Shown here one piece after another: positions 1 to 5,257 of a DNA stretch of 6,588 nucleotides. How positions within the stretch are numbered: position 1 is the first letter of the stretch; each line of letters begins with the position of its first letter. The notes below the pieces were generated by a model. It was not told where the DNA came from and did no database searches. It worked only from the letters and a program-made list of their open reading frames with translations. Origin of the DNA: Armatimonadota bacterium. Its GTDB lineage: Bacteria > Armatimonadota > Hebobacteria > CAIYQO01. The position numbers and the translations under genes were made by a program. The stretch is taken from the NCBI GenBank assembly GCA_022708765.1, contig JAKIYB010000027.1:1-6588 (forward strand). Reading direction: 5' to 3'.

Positions 1-380
1 CCCGCCGCTTCCTGCGCCGCGCGCATCTCCGCCAGCCGCTCCTTCGTACAGAAGCAGTAGTACGCGTGCCCCGCCGCCACCAGTTCATCGGCGTAGTGCT
101 TGTACAGCGCCAACCGCTCGCTTTGCACGTACGGCGCGTATGACCCGCCGATCTCCGGCCCTTCGTCCGGCTGCAGTCCCAGCCAGCGCAGCGCCTCCAG
201 GATAGCGTGCGCCGATGTCTCGTTGAAGCGCTCGCGGTCGGTGTCGTCCAACCGCAGGATGAACTGTCCGCCGTGATGCCGGGCAAAGGCATAGTTGAAC
301 AACCCCATGTAAGCCGTGCCCACATGGGGATCGCCCGTCGGCGACGGCGCGATGCGTACGCGTACAGGTGTATCAGTCAT
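1..380 (-). CDS. gltX: Glutamyl-tRNA synthetase, N-terminal part (3' end beyond window)
   Basis: The protein charges tRNA(Glu) with glutamate in the cytoplasm (class I aminoacyl-tRNA synthetase). Reading leftward from ATG at 380-378, 126 codons are present; the rest of the ~470-500-residue enzyme lies outside the window. Seen directly: the opening MTDTPVRVRIAPSPTG, then DPHVGTAY at about residues 17-24, which contains the HIGH-type ATP-binding signature in its HVGT form. LRLDDTDRER follows at 42-51, WLGLQPDEGP at 66-75 and QSERLALY at 86-93, all typical of bacterial GluRS. C109-F-C111 matches the first half of the Cys-x-Cys zinc site known in some GluRS enzymes; the second half would be off the edge. 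The start fits the family because the HIGH motif falls near residue 19. No Shine-Dalgarno (SD) sequence precedes it; a TACAAT box lies 9 nt upstream. Discriminating versus non-discriminating specificity cannot be told from this fragment. Confidence 0.96.
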   Translation of the reverse strand, partial: MTDTPVRVRIAPSPTGDPHVGTAYMGLFNYAFARHHGGQFILRLDDTDRERFNETSAHAILEALRWLGLQPDEGPEIGGSYAPYVQSERLALYKHYADELVAAGHAYYCFCTKERLAEMRAAQEAA

Positions 381-389
381 AGCGCCGTT

Positions 390-395
390 ATTGTA
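390..395 (-). promoter_or_regulatory. Putative -10 box of gltX
   Basis: On the minus strand TACAAT (5 of 6 matches to TATAAT) ends 9 nt before the gltX ATG, so transcription would begin only a few bases before the start codon and leave little or no leader. No good -35 hexamer is visible at 16-18 bp spacing. The absence of an SD sequence between box and ATG agrees with a near-leaderless message. Confidence 0.5.
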
Positions 396-611
396 GCAGA
401 GAACGGCACGGATGAGGAGGTGAAACGGACGGCTATGCCCGGTATCCGGTTTGTCCGCCGAATTCTCGTGTCCCCCACCAGAGCGGTAACAATGCCGCGG
501 GATGCATCAATCCCCCGCGTTTCCCTGCTGGCGATGACATGAAATCACGCCATACCGCCAAATTTGGTCATGGCGCGTCACACTCGCTGCTAAGACGGCG
601 ATTCTCGTGTG

Positions 612-640
612 TTTACAGGCGGCATGGGCGGGGATATGCC
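612..640 (+). promoter_or_regulatory. Putative sigma70-type promoter of the histidine kinase gene
   Basis: TTTACA (612-617, 5 of 6 matches to TTGACA) is followed after exactly 17 bp by TATGCC (635-640, weaker, 3 of 6). Transcription would start near 647 and leave a leader of roughly 17 nt before ATG 664, which contains a weak purine-rich SD-like stretch AGAGAAAGA (646-654). The arrangement supports 664 rather than an earlier start codon for the kinase. Confidence 0.45.
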
Positions 641-663
641 CTAACAGAGAAAGATTTTGCCCA

Positions 664-1476
664 ATGCATGAACTCACTGATGACCAGTGCGCGATACAGC
701 GCGAACAGTTACCTTCGCACGCGTGCGGCAGCGAACAGTGCGCGCGAAAGGAATCAGATGATGGATGTGTGCTGCACGAAATGCGGCAGAGCATCCTGGC
801 CATGGTCTCCCACGAGCTGTTGACGCCCCTCACCGCCATGCAGGGCTATTTATCGCTGCTCACGCACGGAGATTTGGGCGCGCTCACCCCCGAACAGGCC
901 GCCGCCGTGCAGGTGGCGCTGGCCAATGCCGACCGGCTGCGCCAGCTCATGACCGATCTGCTCGATTACGCCTCCCTCGCGCGCGACGCGCTAGCGCTGG
1001 ATCGCGAGCCGGTCGAACTCGCGGAGGCATTGGCCGGCGCGGTACAGGGCATCAGTGGACAGGCGGCGGCCCGCCAGGTGCCGGTGCGACACCGACTGCC
1101 GACGGCGCTGGGAGTGGTCATCGGCGACCGGCGGCGGCTTGAACACGCCTTTGAACACCTGCTGGAAAACGCGGTGAAGTTCAGCGCCCCCGGCCAGAGC
1201 GTATACCTTTCCGCCGCTCGCCGCGGCGCCGCCGTGCGCGTGACGGTGCGCGACCAGGGCATCGGCATGTCGGACGAAGCGCTGCGCGGCGCCTTCATTC
1301 CCTTCGTTCAGGGCGATGTCGGCCTTACCCGCCAGTACCCCGGCCTCGGTCTCGGCCTCCCGCTCGTGGAAAAACTCATCACCCTTCACGGCGGCCGCCT
1401 CAGCATCCGCAGCGCCCGCGACCGCGGCACCGCTGTCACTGTTACCCTTCCGCTGCATCCTCAATCATCACCGTAA
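664..1476 (+). CDS. Soluble orphan sensor histidine kinase (HisKA-HATPase_c)
   Basis: A 270-residue two-component histidine kinase that should autophosphorylate on His and pass the phosphate to a response regulator. HisKA (about 41-105): SHELLTPL places the phospho-acceptor at H50, with Leu where most members have Arg (SHELRTPL). HATPase_c (about 150-265): N box LLENAVKFS with N169, G1 box DQGIG (197-201), F box FIPF (211-214) and G2 box GLGLGL (227-232), so the ATP-binding core looks intact. No membrane segment and no PAS, GAF or HAMP domain is visible; only about 40 residues precede HisKA, and they carry C9, H19, C21, C26, C35 and H38. ATG 664 was chosen for its fit to the promoter at 612-640 and the weak SD at 646-654; GTG 769 or ATG 781 would keep the kinase core and drop most of the Cys-rich part. 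No response regulator gene lies beside it, so the partner is unknown. Confidence 0.9.
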   Translation: MHELTDDQCAIQREQLPSHACGSEQCARKESDDGCVLHEMRQSILAMVSHELLTPLTAMQGYLSLLTHGDLGALTPEQAAAVQVALANADRLRQLMTDLLDYASLARDALALDREPVELAEALAGAVQGISGQAAARQVPVRHRLPTALGVVIGDRRRLEHAFEHLLENAVKFSAPGQSVYLSAARRGAAVRVTVRDQGIGMSDEALRGAFIPFVQGDVGLTRQYPGLGLGLPLVEKLITLHGGRLSIRSARDRGTAVTVTLPLHPQSSP

Positions 1477-1525
1477 TCGTCACCGAACTCCCAGCCCCCT
1501 GCGCATGAAACCACCGCCGACCGGG

Positions 1526-1533
1526 TATATAAG
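1526..1533 (+). promoter_or_regulatory. Putative -10 box of the GH2-like gene
   Basis: TATATAAG ends 12 nt before ATG 1546 and contains TATATA and TATAAG as alternative -10 hexamers. The bases between it and the ATG contain no SD sequence, so the transcript would have a leader of only a few nucleotides. No convincing -35 hexamer is present at the usual spacing. The upstream kinase gene stops at 1476, so the GH2-like gene probably has its own promoter. Confidence 0.45.
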
Positions 1534-1545
1534 CATTCCCTGACC

Positions 1546-3366
1546 ATGCATGTACCCGTACGGCGAACGATCTGCATACTGCTGGCGCTCTGCGCGCTGC
1601 TGGCGTCCGCTTCCGTCGCCTCTCCGGAGCATCCGGACCGCGCCGTGACGCCGCTGAATGCCGGATGGCGCTGCGAGCTGGACGACGACCCTGCCGCGGA
1701 AGTAAGCCTGCCGCACCGCTGGCCGGCGGAAGCGCAACGCGCCCGCTACTCCCGCGAGATCGTCCTCCCCGAAAAAATGGGGGACGCCGGGGGCTGGCTG
1801 GTCATCGAGCAGCCGGTGGGGGTGCTGGAGGTGCGGCTGGACGGGCAGCCACTGGGACGCTTTCTCGGTAATGGTCTGACGCGACGCCTTCACCTGCGCG
1901 GCGCGGCGCAGACGGTCCATCAACTCGAACTGCGGCTTGACCGCGCCGGGATGCCGTCATCCCTCGCCGCATCCACCAATAGCGTCGGATCCGTCAGCCT
2001 GGAGTTGGCGCCGGTCACCCGCATCGAATCGCTGCGTCCGGAATATAATCCCGCGCTGCATACCCTGACCGTCAGCTACCGGCTGGCCTCCGAAATGCCG
2101 GAAAATGCCATCCTGCGCCTGCGCGTCACCGCGCGGGATGAGCGGCGTCCGGTCTACGCGCAGAATATTTCGGTGACGATTCCCGCCGGCACGCTCACCG
2201 GCGACCGTACGGTCTCGCTGCGCCGCTTTCCCCTCTGGTCACCCGACATCCCGACGACGCATCGCCTGGAAGCCACCCTCACCCGCGGCGGTCGCACACT
2301 CGACCGCTGGGTGCTGCCGTTCGGCCGGTGCAACTTCGCGCTGAACGGCGCCGGCGCCCGCGTCAATGGCCAGCCGATCACGCTGAAAGGCCTGCGCCTG
2401 CCTGGCGGCTTGCCGCCAATGGCAAGTGGCCAACTGGCGGAGACGCTGGAGCGCGAGCTGCGCCTGGCGCGGCAGGCGGGATTCAACGCGCTGATGACGG
2501 AGGGCGCAGCCCCGCCAAAGGCGCTGCTTGAGCTGGCGGATACGCTGGGCCTGCTGGTAATCGCCGACGTGCCCGAGACGTGGACCACCCCACCCGGGGG
2601 TACCGGTCCGACGCCGTACCTGGACCTTGCGACGATGACGGAGCAGTGCGGGCATCATCCCAGTCTGGCCATCTGGAGCTGGGCGGATTCGGACGCGCTG
2701 CCGCAGGAACTCGTTGCCCTGCGCCTGCACGACCGCGTGCGCTACGCGCTGATCCGCGCCGGGACGAAATCGCAGGCATACGGCCCCTTCCCGGCGCTGG
2801 GCAAGCCGTTCGTGGAAATCGAAGGCCACGATCTGACGCGAGCGGACCAGAGGCTGCCGCTGCTCGCCAGCGGGCTGGATGGCGGGACGGACGCGGACAC
2901 GCTGGAACGGCTGCGTGCCGCCGTCGAGACCGTGCGCGGGGCGGAGCTGCCGTTGGGCTACTTCGTGCGCCCGCCGGCAGGCGCCACGCTCACCGGCCTT
3001 GGGGACAGAGACGGCGCCCCCACCCGCCAGTTCATCGCCGCCGCCTCGTATAATCAGCCCTGCATCATCGTGCTGCGCGCCGCGAAAGCGCGGGATGGCC
3101 TGTCGCTGGACGCCGTGCTCATCAACGACCTGTCCCTCGCCGGCGTCTATCGTCTCTTCGGCCTGTATTGCCTGCCCGATGGCTCCTGCGGGCTCATTAA
3201 TCAGGAGATCACCCTTACCGGCAGTCGCGCCCAGCATCTCGCCCCGCTTGCCGGCATGACCTTCAGCGATCCCGGCGCCTACCGCGTGCAACTCGCCCTC
3301 GCCGACGACGACACCGTCCTCACCTCCGCCCAACTCACCATGACCGTCGCCGGCGACGACGACTAA
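1546..3366 (+). CDS. Secreted GH2-fold protein with degenerate active site (beta-galactosidase/glucuronidase-like)
   Basis: A 606-residue exported protein built like glycoside hydrolase family 2. Residues 1-25 form a signal peptide (basic VRR, hydrophobic core ICILLALCALLA, likely cleavage near SVA-S at 25/26). Residues ~35-155 resemble the N-terminal sugar-binding jelly roll. Residues ~158-260 resemble the Ig-like domain, ending in the GH2-typical FPLWSPDIP (228-236) and FGRCNFALNG (259-268). Residues ~270-430 match the start of the catalytic barrel: NGQPITLKGL (274-283), FNALMTEG (313-320), LGLLVIADVPE (334-344) and HPSLAIWSWADSD (371-383). Residues ~470-606 look like a C-terminal beta-sandwich. 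Aligning HPSLAIWSWADS to the family HPSxxxWSxGNE puts S382 where the acid/base Glu belongs; KPFVEIEG (420-427) keeps a Glu (E426) at the KPxxxTEYG nucleophile position. The barrel is also short. It is therefore probably a non-catalytic or altered-chemistry carbohydrate-binding protein; substrate unknown. Confidence 0.75.
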   Translation: MHVPVRRTICILLALCALLASASVASPEHPDRAVTPLNAGWRCELDDDPAAEVSLPHRWPAEAQRARYSREIVLPEKMGDAGGWLVIEQPVGVLEVRLDGQPLGRFLGNGLTRRLHLRGAAQTVHQLELRLDRAGMPSSLAASTNSVGSVSLELAPVTRIESLRPEYNPALHTLTVSYRLASEMPENAILRLRVTARDERRPVYAQNISVTIPAGTLTGDRTVSLRRFPLWSPDIPTTHRLEATLTRGGRTLDRWVLPFGRCNFALNGAGARVNGQPITLKGLRLPGGLPPMASGQLAETLERELRLARQAGFNALMTEGAAPPKALLELADTLGLLVIADVPETWTTPPGGTGPTPYLDLATMTEQCGHHPSLAIWSWADSDALPQELVALRLHDRVRYALIRAGTKSQAYGPFPALGKPFVEIEGHDLTRADQRLPLLASGLDGGTDADTLERLRAAVETVRGAELPLGYFVRPPAGATLTGLGDRDGAPTRQFIAAASYNQPCIIVLRAAKARDGLSLDAVLINDLSLAGVYRLFGLYCLPDGSCGLINQEITLTGSRAQHLAPLAGMTFSDPGAYRVQLALADDDTVLTSAQLTMTVAGDDD

Positions 3367-3414
3367 CCGCCACCGAATTGCGGAACGAAGCCACTTACTC
3401 GCGCCGCAACGCGC

Positions 3415-3437
3415 AGGGAAGCAGGAATGCTGTCCCT
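3415..3437 (+). repeat. Hairpin with GGAA tetraloop between the GH2-like and nitroreductase genes
   Basis: AGGGA (3415-3419) plus AGCA (3420-3423) pair with TGCT (3428-3431) and TCCCT (3433-3437), leaving G3432 as a single bulge and GGAA (3424-3427) as a GNRA-type loop: nine pairs in all. A competing pairing joins CCTGC (3439-3443) to GCAGG at either 3413-3417 or 3421-3425. No T-tract follows, so it is not a standard intrinsic terminator. It lies 48 bp after the upstream stop and 33 bp before the nitroreductase ATG, where it could act as a leader structure, an RNA-stability element or a dispersed repeat. Confidence 0.55.
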
Positions 3438-3457
3438 ACCTGCCGAACCAATCGCAT

Positions 3458-3465
3458 AAAGGGGG
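3458..3465 (+). promoter_or_regulatory. Ribosome binding site deciding the nitroreductase start
   Basis: AAAGGGGG sits 5 nt before ATG 3471. The same frame is open further upstream to 3378, but that stretch runs through the intergenic hairpin and encodes no family-like residues. The family N-terminus begins right after ATG 3471, so this site fixes the start. Confidence 0.65.
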
Positions 3466-3470
3466 CTGCC

Positions 3471-3980
3471 ATGTCCTTCCTCGAACTGGTGACGAACCGC
3501 TACAGCGTGCGAAAATATGATGCCCGTCCCGTGCCCGATGAGGCGCTGGCGCGCATCCTGGAAGCGGCGCGGCTCGCGCCGTCGGCGTGCAATAATCAGC
3601 CCTGGCGCTTCTTCGTGGTGACGAACGCCGAGACCCGCGCCGCCCTCTTCCCTCACGAGCGCCAGGCGTGGATCAGCGCCGCCCCGGTGGTGCTGGTGGC
3701 GTGCAGCTATCCGGAGAAAGCATGGACGCGCGCATACGACGGGAAAATGCATGCCGACGTAGACCTGGCCATCGCCATGGAGCACATCGTCCTCGCCGCC
3801 ACTGAGGAAGGCCTGGGCACCTGCTGGATTTGCGCCTTCGATCCCACCGTCTTCCGCCAGGTCCTCAACCTGCCCCCCGACATGGAACCCGTCGCCGCCA
3901 CCCCCATCGGCTTCAGCCTCGATCCCCCCCGTCCGAAAAACCGCAAATCCCTGGAGGAGATCGTCACCTACCTGCCGTAA
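3471..3980 (+). CDS. FMN-dependent nitroreductase family protein
   Basis: A 169-residue flavoprotein of the nitroreductase superfamily, expected to bind FMN as a homodimer in the cytoplasm and use NAD(P)H to reduce nitro compounds, quinones or other acceptors; the physiological substrate cannot be read from sequence. Seen: NRYSVRKYDARPVP (9-22), the N-terminal Arg/Ser FMN-phosphate motif (R10, S12, R14); LAPSACNNQPWRFFVV (35-50), the conserved ApSxxNxQPW segment; DVDLAIAMEHIVLAATEEGLGTCWI within 96-120, the dimer-interface helix and the GLGTCWI strand; PIGFSLDPPRPKNRK (145-159), the usual C-terminal PxGy...R motif. The length is typical of the short single-domain members. ATG 3471 is supported by the AAAGGGGG site. 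It starts 104 bp after the GH2-like gene on the same strand and may be read through from it, but no functional link is evident. Confidence 0.92.
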   Translation: MSFLELVTNRYSVRKYDARPVPDEALARILEAARLAPSACNNQPWRFFVVTNAETRAALFPHERQAWISAAPVVLVACSYPEKAWTRAYDGKMHADVDLAIAMEHIVLAATEEGLGTCWICAFDPTVFRQVLNLPPDMEPVAATPIGFSLDPPRPKNRKSLEEIVTYLP

Positions 3981-4031
3981 CCTGCGCTCGTGCTCGCCTC
4001 TCCCCCTTCACCCCCGTCCACCAATATCCGC

Positions 4032-4037
4032 TATAAT
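4032..4037 (+). promoter_or_regulatory. Consensus -10 box (TATAAT) of the HEAT-repeat gene
   Basis: A perfect TATAAT is followed by only 6 nt (AAGCCC) before ATG 4044. This is the geometry of leaderless transcripts, where transcription begins at or beside the start codon. No SD precedes the ATG. The best upstream -35 match, TTCACC at 4007-4012, is weak and 19 bp away. The box shows that 4044, not the in-frame GTG at 3990, is the start. Confidence 0.7.
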
Positions 4038-4043
4038 AAGCCC

Positions 4044-5003
4044 ATGGCACGCAAAGACGCCACTGAGGAGAAACTGGCGCGAGTAGCCGCGGCTGAACGC
4101 GTGGGTGATGACGCGGCGCTGGCAAACTGGCTGACGGACGGCGGGCCGGTGGCGGCGCTCGCGGCGGAGGCCATCGGTCGACGGGGAAAGGACGATGCCA
4201 TTCCTGCGCTGATCAACGCCTTTCCACGCTTCCTGCGCCACCCGGAAGCGGACAAAGGCTGCCGGGCGAAGGAGGCGATCATTTCCGCGCTGGACGCCCT
4301 CCGCAACGGCGACCCGGAGCCATTCCGCGCGGGCCTGCGCCACGTGCAGATGGAGCCGGTGTGGGGTGGGCGAGTGGACACCGCCGTCTTCCTGCGCGCC
4401 GCCTGCGTCACCGCGCTGGCGCGCCTGCACCCCGCCGAGGTGCACTTCGATATCCAGCCCCTCCTGTATGATCCCGCCCCCGCTCCCCGCCAGGCCGCCG
4501 TGCGCGCCCTCGCCTACCTGGGCGGCGAGAACAGCGAGCTGCTGCTGCGCGGCAAAATCCTCGCCGGTGATGATGAACCTGATCTGCTGCGCGAAGCGTT
4601 CGCCGCCCTTCTCACCATCGCGTCGGCGCGAAGCCTGCCGTTCGTGGAAAGCCATCTGTGGGGTGATGACCTCGCGCGCCTGGAGCAGGCGGCGCTGGCG
4701 CTGGGCGCCTCGAGGCTGCCGGAAGCGTACCCACGACTGCTCGCGCGCTGGCAGGCGAACACCGACTTCGCGCTGCGCCAGCCCCTCCTGCTTGCTCTCG
4801 CCCTCACCCGCACCGATGAAGCGTTCGACTTTCTGCTCGCGCAGCTCCCCGAAGGCGGTACCCTCGCCCTTCTCGCCTGCGACGCCCTCGTCCCCTACGC
4901 CGCCGACCCCCGCGCCCGCGAGCGCATCGAAGCCACCATCAAGCGTTGCCGCAATCCCAAACTCGCCGACCGCTACACCGAACTCGTCCCCCCGGCGCCG
5001 TAA
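4044..5003 (+). CDS. HEAT-repeat protein
   Basis: A 319-residue, almost wholly alpha-helical protein with Ala/Leu-rich helix pairs of HEAT type, probably a cytoplasmic scaffold or interaction surface; no enzymatic motif, signal peptide or membrane segment is seen. Repeat-like units: AALANWLTDGGPVAALAAEAIGR within 24-46, the DDAIPALINAF pair (50-60), the KEAIISALDALRNGD pair (76-90), VFLRAACVTALARLHP (115-130), PRQAAVRALAYLG (148-160), LLREAFAALLTI (181-192), LEQAALALGASRLPEAYPRL within 213-232 and ALRQPLLLALALTRTDEA (243-260). The repeats are interrupted at 99-114 by a non-repetitive stretch, RHVQMEPVWGGRVDTA, which I believe recurs in a family of uncharacterised HEAT proteins; that is from memory and unverified. 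ATG 4044 was chosen over GTG 3990 because TATAAT (4032-4037) lies inside the longer version. The specific function is unknown and neighbours give no clue. Confidence 0.82.
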   Translation: MARKDATEEKLARVAAAERVGDDAALANWLTDGGPVAALAAEAIGRRGKDDAIPALINAFPRFLRHPEADKGCRAKEAIISALDALRNGDPEPFRAGLRHVQMEPVWGGRVDTAVFLRAACVTALARLHPAEVHFDIQPLLYDPAPAPRQAAVRALAYLGGENSELLLRGKILAGDDEPDLLREAFAALLTIASARSLPFVESHLWGDDLARLEQAALALGASRLPEAYPRLLARWQANTDFALRQPLLLALALTRTDEAFDFLLAQLPEGGTLALLACDALVPYAADPRARERIEATIKRCRNPKLADRYTELVPPAP

Positions 5004-5162
5004 GCGACGAAATACCGGCGCGACTCTCGGAAAATATGAACCATGCGTGAGATACGACACGCGTTGGTAAAGTGCCACCGCGTTGAACATCCTCTGGCGC
5101 GCCTGTTGGTTCCGTCGCAGCGCTGCCTCGCTTCGGCGTATATTGGAGGTGGGAGGCGCGCC

Positions 5163-5184
5163 GTCTCGCGCCGCGCGCGAGGAC
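5163..5184 (+). repeat. GC-rich hairpin upstream of the mraY promoter
   Basis: CTCGCGC (5165-5171) and GCGCGAG (5175-5181) form a perfect 7-bp stem around CGC; with one bulge the stem can extend to GTC/GAC at its base. It lies 8 bp before the mraY -35 hexamer and just after an SD-like purine run (GGAGGTGGGAGG, 5145-5156) that has no usable start codon next to it. No T-run follows, so it is not a typical terminator for the HEAT gene. The rest of 5004-5257 shows only a 7-bp direct repeat, CGCGTTG, at 5060-5066 and 5079-5085. Confidence 0.4.
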
Positions 5185-5192
5185 TCCGCTGC

Positions 5193-5221
5193 TTGGTGGC
5201 GGCGGGGAAACATGCTACAAT
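5193..5221 (+). promoter_or_regulatory. Putative sigma70-type promoter of mraY
   Basis: TTGGTG (5193-5198) and TACAAT (5216-5221) are separated by exactly 17 bp. Transcription would start near 5228 and leave a leader of about 30 nt containing GGAGAGG (5237-5243), a good SD core but with a long 14-nt gap to ATG 5258. The same TACAAT hexamer serves as the gltX candidate. Confidence 0.6.
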
Positions 5222-5257
5222 GCGCGGAACATCAGCGGAGAGGCGCCGGTCACGCCC

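Larger units (their letters stand above)
381..663. other. Divergent intergenic region between gltX and the histidine kinase gene
   Basis: This 283-bp spacer separates two divergently transcribed genes, so promoters rather than terminators are expected, and one candidate is seen in each direction. It also holds an exact 10-bp direct repeat ATTCTCGTGT (462-471 and 601-610), the second copy touching the kinase -35 box. A short GC hairpin pairs CGCGGG (496-501) with CCCGCG (514-519). The SD-like AGGAGGTGA at 415-423 has no well-spaced start codon; the nearest, ATG at 435, would give only 35 unconvincing codons. I see no protein-coding gene or recognisable RNA here. Confidence 0.6.

Noticed and set aside
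496..519. GC hairpin as a terminator in the gltX-kinase spacer
   Set aside because: Only 6 bp with a 12-nt loop and no T-run, and no gene ends there in either direction.
415..542. Small open frame after the SD-like AGGAGGTGA in the divergent spacer
   Set aside because: The nearest ATG (435) is 11 nt or more away, the 35-residue product looks non-protein-like, and no promoter is visible for it.
539..823. 94-codon frame overlapping the kinase N-terminus
   Set aside because: It runs in a different frame into the HisKA coding region; its product has no domain and ends inside the kinase.
2239..3333. Long open frame (364 codons) antisense to the GH2-like gene
   Set aside because: The sense strand has clear GH2 motifs. 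The antisense frame is low-complexity Arg/Gly/Ala-rich, as expected from high GC, with no family-like motif.
3378..3470. 31-codon upstream extension of the nitroreductase
   Set aside because: It covers the hairpin and the SD AAAGGGGG, and the family N-terminus begins at 3471.
3990..4043. 18-codon N-terminal extension of the HEAT protein from GTG 3990
   Set aside because: It would translate the TATAAT box and a Pro/Ser-rich stretch; no SD precedes GTG 3990.
5060..5085. 7-bp direct repeat CGCGTTG upstream of mraY as an operator
   Set aside because: Short, CG-rich and more than 100 bp from the promoter; likely chance.
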